DNA of 64,000 nucleotides, taken from assembly GCF_027409185.1 (NCBI RefSeq), contig NC_084472.1, positions 96,054,427 through 96,118,426 of the forward strand, written 5' to 3'. Under the pieces are notes generated by a model. The model did no database searches. It saw only the letters and a program-made list of their open reading frames with translations, and was not told the origin of the DNA. The position numbers and the translations under genes were made by a program. Below, piece after piece: positions 45,567 through 61,989 of the stretch. Source of the DNA: Cynocephalus volans (taxonomy: Eukaryota > Chordata > Mammalia > Dermoptera > Cynocephalidae). The first letter of the stretch is position 1. Every line of letters starts with the position of its first letter.

Positions 45567-48215
45567 GAAGCATTATTGTAAAAGGAAAAGATTGGAAACA
45601 ACCTTTTAAGAAGTTTATTAATATCTAATAATTAAATAAGCTGATGATAAAAAATATTTTTTTTTCTTGTCCCAGACTCAAAAGCAAGTGTTTCCAGTTT
45701 TCAGCATTAAGTATCCTGCTGGCTTTTCATTTTGGAACTAAATTTAGTTTGGAAGCAGGAAAATGGATAAAGCTACTTTTCTGTAAACCTAAGTCTATGA
45801 ATACAAGTTTTAAATGCATTCATACGTGCACACTAACTCACATTCATGTCATATTGGCATAGAAAGCATTATGCTAAGGGTAATTTTAACAGGGTTTACC
45901 TTTGGTGAACAAAAATAAGTTTCAGAGAAAAGGGGAAGATGTAACTTTATAACAATGTGCACTTGTAAGTTTTACCAAGAGCACAAATAATTTTAAAACT
46001 TAAAAATGTTAAAATATTGACATTCAAAAATTGACAAGATTGAAATGAGCATTTTCTTCAGTAAGAAGCAGAATTGATACTTCAATAACCCACATGGTGG
46101 TATGAATGACAAATATGAGGAGCTCTTCCAGAAGGCAAAGAAAAACCATAAGCAGAGATGAAACCATGAGGAGGAGAGGTGGATAGCAAAACAAAGAACT
46201 AGCAAAACAAAACAACAGGGCTCATATCTCTACAATGGGACAAAGGCTAGGAAGAGAAGCAATTATCAAATGCAGCATAGAACAGTTTGCTTTTTTTTGA
46301 TTTCAAGCAAGACCTGTATATACAAATTGCTGAATACAAAACATTCTAGGCCAAATCAGTTACTGAGCCTCTACACATCTATCCTTTTCATTAAAAAAAA
46401 AATTGTAAAAGAATTTAGTTGTGTAGGAACTTCACGTATGAAGGAAAGCGTAAATTGGATTTCTTTGAATTAACCTATGAAAAATTCCAAATAAATTGAT
46501 TTGCAAAACTAAGGGGACAGAAATCAATCACTTTTATAGTTTTGCGAAAAACAAATTGTGGCCTTAATTTTTTTATTTTACACAGACATGGGTTTATTGG
46601 TAGGCAATGTTAAAACATGGAAATAGCTAGGGCTACTGCTAATATCCTGGATGTAACTGCATGATGGTAATTATAGCAAAAGAAATTGGAAAATCATAAT
46701 CATCATGTTACCTGATTACTTAGCATCACCATATAAGTACTTGGAACGAGTACTATCACTTTTACTTCCAGTAAGGTATAATTGGGCAGAGTCAAGAGCT
46801 CTGTATTGCATTTAACACACACAGAACTTCTACCTTATGATCTCCCACATGCAGTATGTTCTAGTTTTTTCCCACTCTGCATGGCCTATACCCAGAAGCA
46901 GTAAGAGTCATGATCTATGATGCTGCTTCTGCTGAACAGAGGAGAAAAATCAATGTCATATAAAATATATCACTATTAATATCAGCTAGTAATAACATAT
47001 ATGTCCACATATATGTATATAAAACGCTGTTATTCATGCTCAAATTGCTTTTGTGTTTCCCTACAGACCTATATGACTGTTTAATTTGATATTGAAAGTA
47101 AAGAAAGAAAGTATAGATCTTTGGGTACTAAAAAGGCACTGTAAAGTAAAAATGAATAAGAAGAACTGAAGTTTTAGAAATAAATTCTCGTATTTAATAA
47201 TTTGTCTTTTGAAATATGAGAGAACATTTTTCTCGAAAAATGCATCCTCCCCATGGGAACTGCATTGCTACCTTTTATCTGAGTTTATTTGGATGTGTGT
47301 TTCTTCACAGGAGCACCTTGAGACTCTATGAGTGCCACAAAAACGAACTGTACTTTGCTGGAGCTGTGATGATGGTATGGAGAGGTATGAGTGATTTTGA
47401 TATCATTTGATAACTCTGGAGAGTGGTGGGCACCACGGTGCAGTTTGGGCTGTTCATGTTTTCTCCACATGATAATCACCATCAGTTACGCTGCCCACTT
47501 CGAATTCTTTAATGTAAAACTAATAGTTTTTCAGTCTTATGTAAAGAACCATGAAGGTGCAGATTCAAGAACAGTTCCCACACTCTGCCCAACACACAAA
47601 ACGTGACTGCAAGCCTCTCCTATTTATTAATGCTAAAGCTGCCACTGACTACACAAACTGTCTTAGGTTATTTCTAAGAACAGTATGTGCAATTTGTCCT
47701 TCAGAAATGCTTTGGAATAAGATAATTACTATAGTCAAAGAGAGACCTTGCAGCTTTTAATAGGGTATTTTGTCCTTTCTGGTAACACCGAAGGAGTTGC
47801 AGATATGTCTGAAAATAGTGGTTTTCAACAAATATATTTTTGCTAGAGCACAGTTTTGGTGGCTGCAATCACTGAAGTGATGGCTCCTAAATCTTCACAT
47901 ATGTTATTATTGGAACTTAATGATATAGAAAAGATAATTTCTTTGTTCTGATTTCTACAGGAAAATGCATGGCTGGCAGCTTTCTTTCTAACCTTGTTTT
48001 TTTCTTCAATTTTCTTTTTTTTCTTTCTGGGAGGATTGATAGCTCAGTTCTTTCAGATGTTGATCTGAAGATATGGTTGATGGCGTGTGAAGTGGGTGGA
48101 AGGAAAGACAATAGGAAAAATGGCCCTAATTGAGCTGAGTAATCAGAATTTACAAGAGTTAAAGTTGCCATAGGAGTGCAGAGAACAGCAAAGTTTACTG
48201 GCAACACTAGTTAGG
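45567..48215. other. Unassigned sequence
   Basis: No repeat family or gene recognised. A splice-acceptor-like stretch ends at 47310 and is treated as a finding. Confidence 0.35.
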
Positions 48216-48221
48216 TTATAC

Positions 48222-48262
48222 ACACACAGACAGACACAGAGACAAACACACAGACACACAAA
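48222..48262. repeat. (CA)n-type imperfect simple repeat
   Basis: Alternating CACACAGACA units. Confidence 0.8.
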
Positions 48263-48506
48263 TTCCCAAAGGGCAAACTTTTTTTTTTTTTTTAACTGCT
48301 CCATCTCCGATGCCTAGAACTCTCCCATGAGACCAAGTCACTCTTTGGGATTCTGCGCCTGCATTTGTAAAATCACTTTCTGCTTCAACAGATTTTGAAG
48401 AGATCAGAAATTTTAGCATTGAGACTGAGCCTTCCCTTTGTGACAGAGGCAAATATAAAAGCCAATAAATAAAATAAAGAATGCCACATTTTAATTTTCA
48501 AAGACA

Positions 48507-48547
48507 CTCTTTTTTTTTATTATTTTTTTTTATTTTATTTTTTTTAC
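48507..48547. repeat. T-rich simple sequence
   Basis: T runs interrupted by A. Confidence 0.8.
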
Positions 48548-49614
48548 ATTTAACGTCTCTGAAATAAGGATGAATCTTGGAATTAATGGTGTTTCATATA
48601 TGGATTGCCAGCATTTTAAAAGATTGTTGGTTATACCTCACATAACAGTGCATCTTATAAACAATGAATGGCACCTTAGATTTGATTAAATAGGTGTTTT
48701 GGTAGTGTGTAATATTTCTGTCGTTTGCAATTTATTAGGTTTTTTTTTTTTTAACTTCTTTTCTGTGGCTGCTGATGTAGTTGCCTGGTGATTTATTTCA
48801 ATTTGAGTATTTGGAGTTTGAAGGTGAACTCATTAGCCAAGTAAGTGCTTATCCGTCTCACTCAGTGTATGGAACTCACAGCATCAGATGGCTAAAGCCT
48901 CTTCTAGGCTATCTAGCAGATTTGAACGAGTCATTTTCTGGAAAATTATGTTTAAGATGTTTAGGTTGTGTTGCCAAATTTAAAAGTCATCAACTACTTC
49001 ATCAACTTCAATATGGCAGAATTGAGTTTATTTAAAGGTCACTTGCATATCTTTATGTGTCATTTATAGCTTATTGTCTTATTTTAAGCTTATTTACATT
49101 CCATACATACCTGATTCTAAAGGAGTAAAGGAGGATGACTGATGTGAAGAATCAGATGACAAAGAGGTACCGAAAATCTGAAAACTAAAGAAAGAATAAG
49201 GATGATCCTAATCATAACAGCACTTCAGGAAGTTACGCATTTGATAAAAATGTTCTGAGATGACATTATGTTAGACGTAGGTTTTAATATTTCCTCTTTT
49301 CATTGTAAATATCATCTCATTTTATAGAAAATGTGTGCATTTATAATGCAATTTAATTAAATAACTTACCATTGGCGGTCAGGTGATTATCTCCATGGTT
49401 CTGCTTTTAGTAGGAGAGCTGCCCTTTCTGCTAGTGTGGAGATCATGTTTTATTTTTCTCTGTGATAGACAGAAATTGACCAGAACTTGGAGGCCAATTT
49501 TATGTGAAAAAGAATCAGGGGGAGAGAAATGATGGAATGTTTGCACAGTCCGAGGTAGTTCAGACATAGAAAAAGTCCCAATATTTATTGAACTCTTGAA
49601 ATCTATGCTAAGTG
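48548..49614. other. Unassigned sequence
   Basis: No gene or repeat recognised. Confidence 0.35.
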
Positions 49615-49845
49615 ATCTACGTGTTATTAATGCTCTCTATATACTAAGTGCTTTATTTCTCATTTAATCTTCAAAACAACTTTTTAATGTTAGCTGTTAA
49701 TATCATGCTCATTTTAGAATTTAAACAACTGGATCTGAGAATTTAAGTAACTTATCCGAACTCATGCAGCTATTGTTAGAGGAAGGATTTGGACTAAGGT
49801 TTATTTTACTATAAAATTCATATCCGCTCTCTTATTTCTGCATAA
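49615..49845 (-). mobile_element. MIR SINE
   Basis: Complement of MIR: ACTAAGTGCTTTATTTCTCATT, ATCATGCTCATTTTAGAATTT, TTAAGTAACTTATCCGAACTC, GAGGAAGGATTTGGACTAAGG. Confidence 0.75.
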
Positions 49846-50083
49846 TGTTATCTGTATGCAGTGAAGTGACTAAATAACATAAAACATAAAGGTGACATTA
49901 TTGGATTTTCATGTTAGAATATCACTATGGTAACAGTGTAGAGACAGGTTTATTAAAAAACAACAAAGGCAAGAAATCTTCAGGGAGTTAGTTTAGTAAG
50001 ATGATTAATGCATGAACTAGAGGAGTCGTAATATGGAATATAGCAATATATACACATATTAATAATATTTGTAAGTAACAAAT

Positions 50084-50110
50084 AATATTACAAATGCTGT
50101 TTGTAATATT
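50084..50110. repeat. Short perfect palindrome
   Basis: AATATTACAAA and TTTGTAATATT, 11-bp arms around a 5-base loop, inside a stretch of repeated AATATTTG words. Confidence 0.7.
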
Positions 50111-50559
50111 TGCATTTTATTATTGTATTTATAATGTTTGCACTATTTGTAGTATTTGTAGATGAGAGAAGACTAAATAAAAGGGACATCAGAGTGTTAA
50201 TGAAGAAATAGCCCAGGATTTAAGGAATGAAGGAAACCATAGCTGGCAAGTCCTGGAATCTGGGCCACGTTTCCCCTGGGTTATTGATAATCCTGGGGTA
50301 GTTGACAGACAGGCTGAGTTTTGCTTTTGACAGTCTCTCAGAGCTACGTAATTGGGTTTGGAATCCAGGTCCCACCAAAAGCAGTGGTTTTGTTGAACAC
50401 ACTTTACCTTTAGCTGGGACCTGAAAAATTATGCTTTCACAGTAAAAATCCAGAAGTAGATATACCTCTCAGGGACTACAGCTCAGCTTTGAAAACATTT
50501 TAATCTTTGGAATTGAGCTGAGGTGACCCCAGATTGCCATTGTATCTAGGTACCTGACA

Positions 50560-51640
50560 AAACAGTATTAATTCCTCTCTGGAAGAAGGTGATACTCTGG
50601 GCCCCAAGTAATTTTCTACAGCAATTTTACAAATATAATGTCTAACATGAAAAAAGAGTCAGGCACAAGGGAAGACAAAACATCGTGAATGACAGCAAAA
50701 AAGCACATGACAGGAACAGACTCACAAGTGTCCTCATGATAGAGACACAGACTTTAAAATAACTCAGCCTATCTCTCTGAGGTTAGTGTTGGGAAAATAG
50801 TTTAGTCAGGCCCTCTTGCCTTAAGTCTGGTTGGGTGTGGTGCAGCACATTCTTGTAAACAAATGTGTGGGTGGGTAGAGTTAGTGGCATGGACGCCAAT
50901 GTATCTTTTCAGTTTTTGTTGTTATTGTATGTTAGAGAGTGTGTGGAGCAGCAGTCCTGAACTGCTGGGGGGGAGAGATCTTATGTCTAAAAATAGAGCA
51001 TGTTTACTTTGCTGGCAGCTGCTCAGTTTTTCTTTGGACTTTGCTGTAGCAGTTGAGTTTCTGATTTCCTCTTTGGACTGCCTAGCTCCTAGAGGTGTGT
51101 GTGCAGAAATAAAGACTACTCTTTCTTCAACCAAGGCTCTAAGAACCTTTTTCCTGTTACCTACCTCATAGACCTGCATGTGAAGAGTTTGTGTCCCAGT
51201 CTGTACAACAGACTCGAGGGGTCTGTGAGCTCCAGACCTAGCCCTAGTTCTACAATAGAAAAAAAAATTGAGAATTTTGGAGAGATCTGTAAACTATTGT
51301 TAAAAACAAAAAATTAAAACTGAAAAACTACAATATCATTACTTAAGATGTCAAAGGGTGGTTTTAAGAGGAGGTGAAATGTAAATAAAGAAATTCATGA
51401 ACTAGAACATTAGTCAGAATTGAAAAAATAAAAATATAAAAGAGATCACCTATAAATGATATGGTGAAAATATCTAAACTTTGTAATTGGAGTTGCAAAA
51501 AGAGAAAAATTAGAAAAAGGCAATATTTGAAGAAATGATTTGCTGATATTTGTCAAAATTAATCGAAGACATTATGCAACAGATCTAAAAAGTCCTGTGA
51601 GTGAGAAAAACCCATATCATAGTATACATCTTTCAGCCAT
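50560..51640 (+). mobile_element. Possible old L1 5'/ORF1 region, split by an LTR
   Basis: Degraded A-rich sequence on both sides of the family B LTR resembles the L1 5' end and ORF1 of old elements in plus orientation (for example CTGAAAAACTACAATATCATT near 51320). Weak match. Confidence 0.4.
50787..51254 (+). mobile_element. ERV solo LTR, family B copy 2
   Basis: TGTTGGGAAAATAGTTTAGTC to CCCTAGTTCTACA. It aligns from end to end with the complement of 28644-29106, and AATAAA is at 51108-51113. Flanks TTAG and ATAG match in three of four bases. The alignment with the other copy defines the limits. Confidence 0.82.
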
Positions 51641-52439
51641 GAATTTTATAAATAGCTACGAGGGTGGAACAAAAAATGGTAATTTTCAAAGGTCACATTC
51701 TGCAGTTGTTTTTCCTGATGTTTCAATGTAGCTACAGTGGGTGTTTACTTCATGCACATCTTATGTTTTCCACCTGCAGCCACTCTGGCCATGCTTTGCA
51801 GAAGAAACGTTGGGACCTTAAGTGCTCATTTATTTGCATATTGTAGCAGATCCGGACCATTTTCTGAGAAAAATCCAATTACTGTCAGCAGATATTCCTT
51901 TGATTTGGTTCAGAATGGCTTGTGGTGGCCTTTTATCTAGGATTGTTCTAGTTCACAACCTCCCTCTCTTGAGAGATTCACAATGCAAACTACGTGGGTG
52001 ACTTACAGACATCCTTAAGTTAAAAACAACTGGCTTAATTTAGCTAAATCTTAAATTTTCCAAGGTTGACATCAGAACCTTTTTTGTGTGTAACAGTAGT
52101 GATCCTGGTCCTGGGTCATCTCTTGGAGATTATTGTTACGTTTGATTCCATCCTTTTGAAGTAAAGACATGTGACTCAAAGAGTTAGTTAATTTCTTAAA
52201 TTCCCACAGTGAAGAGCAAAGCAAGGAATGTTTGTTTGCTTTTATTTGTTTTTATTTCTTATTTGGTTTTTTTTTTTTTTTTTTTAGTTTGGCACACTTT
52301 TTACCTAAAAAAAATATGACTCTGTTAAAGTAAATTTAAAATACCTAAAGTGCTCAGTTCCACTAGCCAAGCGAAATCACCTGTAACCCTCTCAGCTAAC
52401 TCTTCTGGTGACAATGTCTAGATTTCTACATTATATGCA
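51641..52439. other. Unassigned sequence
   Basis: Includes a T run at 52266-52286. No gene or repeat family seen. Confidence 0.35.
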
Positions 52440-52548
52440 TATGTGTGTGTATATATATGTTATATAACGATATTACGTATGTGTATATGTTATATAACTA
52501 TATTACGTATGTATATATATGTATTATGATATATACTGCAATTATACA
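52440..52548. repeat. AT-rich tandem repeat
   Basis: Two near-identical copies of a unit of about 28 bp containing ATGTTATATAAC and ATATTACGTATG, embedded in TATATG sequence. Confidence 0.8.
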
Positions 52549-52984
52549 TTACATATTCTGATTTATTAATTCTAGGTGATATCTAATAATTTGCATTTAT
52601 GATAGATTAAGACTTAGTTCACTTAGAGCACCTCACCTCATGCTCTCTCTTCTCAAATGAATTATAACACAAATTTAGTTATATCACGAACTATTTAGAA
52701 ACACGTTGCTCAGCTTCCAAATATCTAAGAATTACCCAGATGGCTTTTTACAATAAAGAATCTGATTCCTGTTTTGATATTCAATCACTGACATCTTTGG
52801 AGCCTCACTCCTCACTTTTTCTCTTTTGCCGTACATCTGGTAAAACTGCTAAGAAAGCCCAGGAAATACCCCCTCCCTTGGCATCGACAGAGAATTTCAA
52901 ACCATGCTGCCTGGTTTCACCCTTAATCCAATAAAAACCAGAGCCACCCACACCCAGCAGATGGAATAGATTGTGGAAGGAAAT

Positions 52985-53095
52985 ATTGCTAACCCACAGT
53001 AATGCAGCTGGAACATGACAGAGCTAGGACTAAAAAATAGCTCTTCCAATTTCAGGACTCACAGACTTATCACCATACTGACTGCTTATCATGTT
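52985..53095 (-). mobile_element. MIR SINE fragment
   Basis: Complement of the MIR head: CAGTAATGCAGCTGGAACATG, CAGAGCTAGGACTAAAAAAT, CTTATCACCATACTGACTGC. Confidence 0.55.
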
Positions 53096-53268
53096 CCTGG
53101 AAGATGCTGAATTTATTTTAAAATATATGTAGTGTTATTAAGCAGCATGACAACCCTGAGGGCACTGAAATAATGATATTTAAATCTGCATTTTAATCCT
53201 GTTAGGATGGAGGGAATCTCAATGGTTTGGGATTTTACTTCTGGGTCATACCCTTATGTTCAGTACTT

Positions 53269-56725
<3,457 letters not shown>

Positions 56726-56727
56726 AG

Positions 56728-56795
56728 TTTCTGTAAATGTAGAATTAAAACATTATAAGAATCTTTCAATGAACTTTTTGAAGTACACTCATATA
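56728..56795. mobile_element. Short inverted-repeat element, second copy
   Basis: GTTCTTTAAAAAGTTTCTGTA at one end and CAATGAACTTTTTGAAGTAC at the other, about 70 bp. Both its ends resemble the element at 12826-12894. Confidence 0.45.
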
Positions 56796-57651
56796 ATATA
56801 CAGAAAGGTGAGCTCTTTAGGATGTAGCCAGTGGAACTTCCACCACTGGATGTTCCTCTGATATTGCTCAGTACTTCTGCAGGGTTCTCGATTCCACCAT
56901 GGCTGCTGGTGTGAATAGTTTCAACTGTGTTTGCAATTATGTCATTTCTGAGAGATTCAAAGTCTTAGACATCCAACTGTCTGAGCCTAGGTCACTTGTC
57001 TGGGATTCTATAATATGAGAAGAGAGATATCTGTTATCAAGGTTAGATAGCTTTTAAATAAACACATTTTCTACTTATGTGAGCCAAAGTTTGTACTTTT
57101 GCCTATCCCAAGATCCCTGACTGATACAGTGGTGTTTACTTTAAATCTGCTGAAATATTTTCACTTATTTATTTACCTGGGAATGGAGCCTACAGTTTGA
57201 ACATGATTTTGGCAATATCCTTTTGGCACCAAAATGTATGTTAAAGAATGAGATGGTTCTTCCATGGATTCTATAATAATTCTGGTTGAGAATGTTGAAA
57301 AAAGTTTCTGGATAACAACAGCAATAAGAAGTTCTACAACTACTTTAAAATTTTCTAGCCTCTTGATATTTTTATATTGTCTTTAACTGTTTTTGTGTCT
57401 TTTTTTTTTTTTTTTTCCTTTGGGGGAGGATAGGGTTTGGTAGGATATTCTAAGAGTTGATTGTGTATAAGAGAAAGAGAAGCTAGGAACTTAAAAACAA
57501 AGAGAAAAAAAATTCCCCAAGAATTATGGCTGAAAATGTTGTTAAGGGACCTTCTACTGAACAGGAGATGCTTAGGGTGGGAATGGGAATGACATGTGAA
57601 GCAATGAAGCCTTATGCCATCAAGAGTCAGGATTCTATAATAAACTGATTA
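56796..57651. other. Unassigned sequence with an LTR-like stretch
   Basis: The part 56820-57130 has AATAAA near 57055 and ends CTGACTGATACAG, which could be the 3' part of an old LTR. The rest, including a T run near 57400, is unassigned. Confidence 0.3.
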
Positions 57652-57657
57652 TGCTTG

Positions 57658-57952
57658 TGTCAGGCTGGATCACAGACCCCTCTGCCCCATCCTGTGCAGG
57701 TTGTGAGTCAGGTAGTTGAAAAAAGGTTCTGGCAACTGATAACAGGCTGACGTGAGCTCTGCCAGCCAGTGGTTCAGAGCTGCTGCCTTTTATACCAAAA
57801 GTACACAATAGTGGCAATGAGCCAAGGAGCATATGGGTGCACATGTGCAGTTACACCGCTCTCATATAACTTGTTTACAACAGATGTACTGAATCATACC
57901 CAGCTGCATATGAGGTGATGGGGCCTGACTGTACTGACTCCATTTTCCTCAT
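57658..57952 (-). mobile_element. ERV solo LTR, family A copy 2
   Basis: TGTCAGGCTGGATCACAGACC to ATTTTCCTCAT aligns throughout with 28090-28392. TGCTTG flanks it on both sides (57652-57657 and 57953-57958), a probable target duplication, although one end base is uncertain. Compared with copy 1 it lacks about 18 bases that hold the AATAAA signal; the TATA-like box is kept. Confidence 0.82.
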
Positions 57953-57958
57953 TGCTTG

Positions 57959-60900
57959 CAATAACAAGAAACTTGGAAGCAATTCAGGTGAGTTACACAA
58001 ACACAAATTATTTGGTATTTCTCCATATTTTCTCAAGAATAAAAAAAATCAACAAACACATACAGCTTGAATTTCCTGAAAATATTTGATTTCTCCTTCT
58101 CACATTTACTGTGATTGGAAGAACAGCAGTTTTCAAAAATGAAATTTTCAGAAGGCATACTTAATGAAGAGAACAATAGTTCAATTAAGTGCAACACAGA
58201 GAAATGACTACTTAATATAAATAAATGAAACTAGATTCCATTTGCACTTCAGACATTGGCATAAAGATTATTTGCTAAATTGGTTTTATTGAAAACTTCC
58301 AGGAGCAATTTTTCAGTGAAGTATATTATTCTGACAACATCCCCTTCCCACTATACCTTCCCCAAATCTTTATAGTGTTAGATACATATCCTGTGACCTA
58401 AGAATACTTTTCTTTTAAGATATTCAAATATTAATATCTCTTTAAGTCAGCTGTATTTAACAATATGTAGTTACTTAAAAATAAAATGAGGTTAAAGTAT
58501 GGTTAAATTCAGCTGGGGAAAAAATGAAGAACTATTGCTTCAATAGGTTTTAGATCATTGAGTGAAATCATAAAGGTCAATAGACAATGTATTCAATAGG
58601 CTAAGTCTTATTCTGGAAAATAAATTGAGTATTCATTGAATATTTAATAAGCCCTTTTCAAGAGTAATAAATATCCCCACTTTTTTTTTTTATAGTTACT
58701 TAAGGTGGGCCATATTAGAGTTTCTCCAGGTAGACATGTTGTTTCTTGCATTTTGCACAAAAGACACAGAAATTCTTGGGGAATAAAGTAAAAAGTACAA
58801 TTAAGTTGTGAGACAAAGGCTCATTATAGAACTCATTTGAAGAAATGAGTCTATCACACAAAATTGCTTCTAGACGCTAAATAAATTTTCTCTTTGCCAA
58901 AAAAGCAAATCAGTCATGTTGATTTTGTGAACATTTATCTTTAGTTTTTTAGTGCAATTAGAGAAAAATAGGAAGGCTACCCTACTTAAGATGAAAAACA
59001 TGAAAAATCTCTACTTTTTTCTCTTTTCATAAATTAGGATGTATTGAAATGAAGTAGGACAAACAGAATCCCTCACCATTTCCAATATTAGCTATCTTTA
59101 GTTTTCTTTCTCAAAGGAAAGGTTTGAGTGATATAAAATTTTAATGCTGCATGTGAACTTTGCGAATGCGAAACCTGTCAGTCTTTATGTTAATACCACC
59201 TAAAACTTATCCCCTAATTGGAGTAAGCTTTCCCAGTGTTTGAATGAGAGTTCCCCACTCCCTAAAACTGTATAAACTTTCAATATCAGTATTTTCAATC
59301 ATTGATAATGTAATATTACAAAGAAATTGCTTTTTTATTTTGTTAATGTTAAGCTAGATTGTCATATAGCCTTATTAGTTATTTGTGTTATTTCATTTTT
59401 GTCTGATTCTTTTTTTTCCTACTTCCCTTGTAATTTTAGTCTCTTTGGTACTGATTTCTAAGCTCATTTATGATTCAGGATGTCAACAATTTGTCAAGTA
59501 TTGCACATGAAATACCATGTGCTTTCTCTTTTATTTTATTGTGCCGATTTATTTTTTGGTTGTACAGAATTTACGTATTGAGATATAATCATGTTCTATT
59601 AAAAAAAGTCTTCTCAACTTATCAAATTAATTATATATTAGATATATGGGGAAAAAAGGTTAAAAAACCCATGTAGGGTCTTGATAAAATAAGGAAAATT
59701 ATTACTGAGAAACTTTCTTACTTCGAAGGGCTGCGCATGTAAGCAAAAGAACCTTTATGTTGGTGAATGACTAGATTTTCTCTTGGTGGTGTTTAATTAT
59801 GGAACAAAGTACTTAAAGATGAATTTTAAGCAGTAATTACACTCTTTCTAAATGTAAAATAAAGGAGCATAGTCAGTCATTGTTCTGTGAGCAGATTACA
59901 GAGCAAAGTCGAAGTTTACTAATACTAACATCACTTTCCCCTGAAATTATTGCACTTTATTTTAGGTTACAAAGATAATGCTCAATTAAAATGGGAAGCT
60001 AGCTATTTGTCCCACTCATCCGTAGACCTGATATTTGGCTTGAAGGAGAAACATAACAAGAAAATTATAATTATGAAAGTACAATAATCAGGATATTTAG
60101 TTTCTGCCAGATGACATTATGTAGAATCCTCTTTACATGTCATAATGGGAAATATTCAAGTTCTGATATTTTGTATTTTTATTCCACTTAAATTATCTTA
60201 CATTTTCAGTGAATTATTTCTCCTGAGATTTCCCCTTTGATCCTGAGCATTTCAGATAAACTCCTTTTTAGAAATAACGCCCCAAATTTACCCATTTCTA
60301 ATGTTTTGGACAACTCTCCTAAAACAGCATAGGGCCTCTGCACTTGAAAACAGCTATAAATTCATGTATCTGTTCCAATTATCAAATAACAATATTGTCA
60401 GTTGGCAACTCAGGGGATGCTTTTGGAGCGCTCTTGATTTGGAGTTCAGATATATTTATATTAATATATGGAATTTGTTCTCCAAAAATCCTCATTGAAG
60501 TTTTGGGAAAATATTATCTATGGCTTACTAAAAATACCAGAATACAGACTATTTATTCTAGGCCTGGGGCCTATTGAAGCAAAGTTTGAAACAAACTAGA
60601 AATACGATGTTTTAAATGTTTGACATAAAAATCAAACTTTTGCAAGCAACTCATCAGCCTTTACGGAGTATATTTCATGAATCCAGGAACTGATTACACA
60701 TGATGGAGATTAAAAAGAGCCAAATGGTGTGGCTCTTATCATTAGCTCTATCTTTAGATAACCTGGTTCCAATGAGTGCTAACTTATCTTTCACATGGAA
60801 ACTCTGAGAATGACCATGATTTGTCCATTACCATTGATGTGAGAGAAAGAGAAGAGACGTAGACAGCAGACAGTTTGATTTTGAATCTAATTCCATAAGT

Positions 60901-61484
60901 TGAGTAACCTTTCTGAATTCATCTTAACTACGGAATGTGAACAATAATATTATATTACAATATTATTAAATATTAGGTAATTAAACTTGAATAAATGATC
61001 AACCGTATATAGTAAGCACCCCCAAACTAGTAGTCCATTTCAGAGGGGGGTTTTGAATAGGGAAAAACACTTTCAGTAGAAGATTTGGAGGCAAAAGAAA
61101 ACCGATGACTCTCTTGACCACTAGAGCATGAAATGAAAGGATCATATGATATCCTTCCACATGAAAGATATGTTTTATGTAAGATATATTTTGTTACTGC
61201 ATTTAAAAATACACCTTCAAAATATGAGACACGATATACTGAAAAAGTAATTTGTACTTTGATCTCACTGGTAGAAGTACTTTTCTTTCATCCATCTCAA
61301 GAAGGGTCGTCACTTTTCTTTTTTTAGGAAATTTGGTGTTACGAAACCCAAAGATGAAGTTAATAGCATTAGAAGACACTCTCCTTTTTCATTAAAAACA
61401 AAAATCGATTAAGAATTGTGTGCGGGTGAGGGTTGTGGTGAAGGATAAAGAGGGGAGGACATTGTCTGAAACCAAGTGTAGTAA
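57959..61484. other. Unassigned AT-rich sequence
   Basis: A 3.5-kb stretch in which I recognise no gene, RNA or repeat family. Short open frames only. Confidence 0.35.
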
Positions 61485-61985
61485 TTATCTATTGCTGCTC
61501 AGCAAAATACTCCAAAATATATGGTTTTAAAAACACATTTAACCTCACACTTTCTGGGTCAGGAATTTGGGTACAGCTTCATGGTCCTTCACATAGCTGC
61601 AATCAAAGTGCTGGCCCATGGTCTGTCATCTTATCTGAAGGGTCAGTTGGAGAAGGACCCTGTTCCAAGCTTGCCCAGTGGTTTGGGTGAGGATTCTAAT
61701 CGATTCCTCATAGACTATTGGACCGAGTTTCTCTCTGTTGGCCAGAGTCACCTTCAGTTCCACCTGCTAGCTTGCTTCATCAAAGCAGGCAAGCCAAGAA
61801 AGTGATAGTGAGAGTCCAACCAACAGAGTTCACGGTCTTTTGCAACCTAATTATACAAGTAACATCCTATCACTTTTGTTTTAGAAATAAATCACTAGCT
61901 CCAGCTGAAACTCAAGTGGAAAGGAGTGTTCATATCAGGAGGTGAGGATTTTTAAGAGACAACTTTGAAACCTGCCTGCTACATA
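61485..61985 (-). repeat. Probable old MLT1-like repeat
   Basis: It starts AGTAATTATCTATTGCTGC, continues TTTCTGGGTCAGGAATTTGGG and CATCTTATCTGAAGGGTCAG, in the order of a common mammalian repeat read on the minus strand. The family name is uncertain. Confidence 0.45.
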
Positions 61986-61989
61986 GGGG

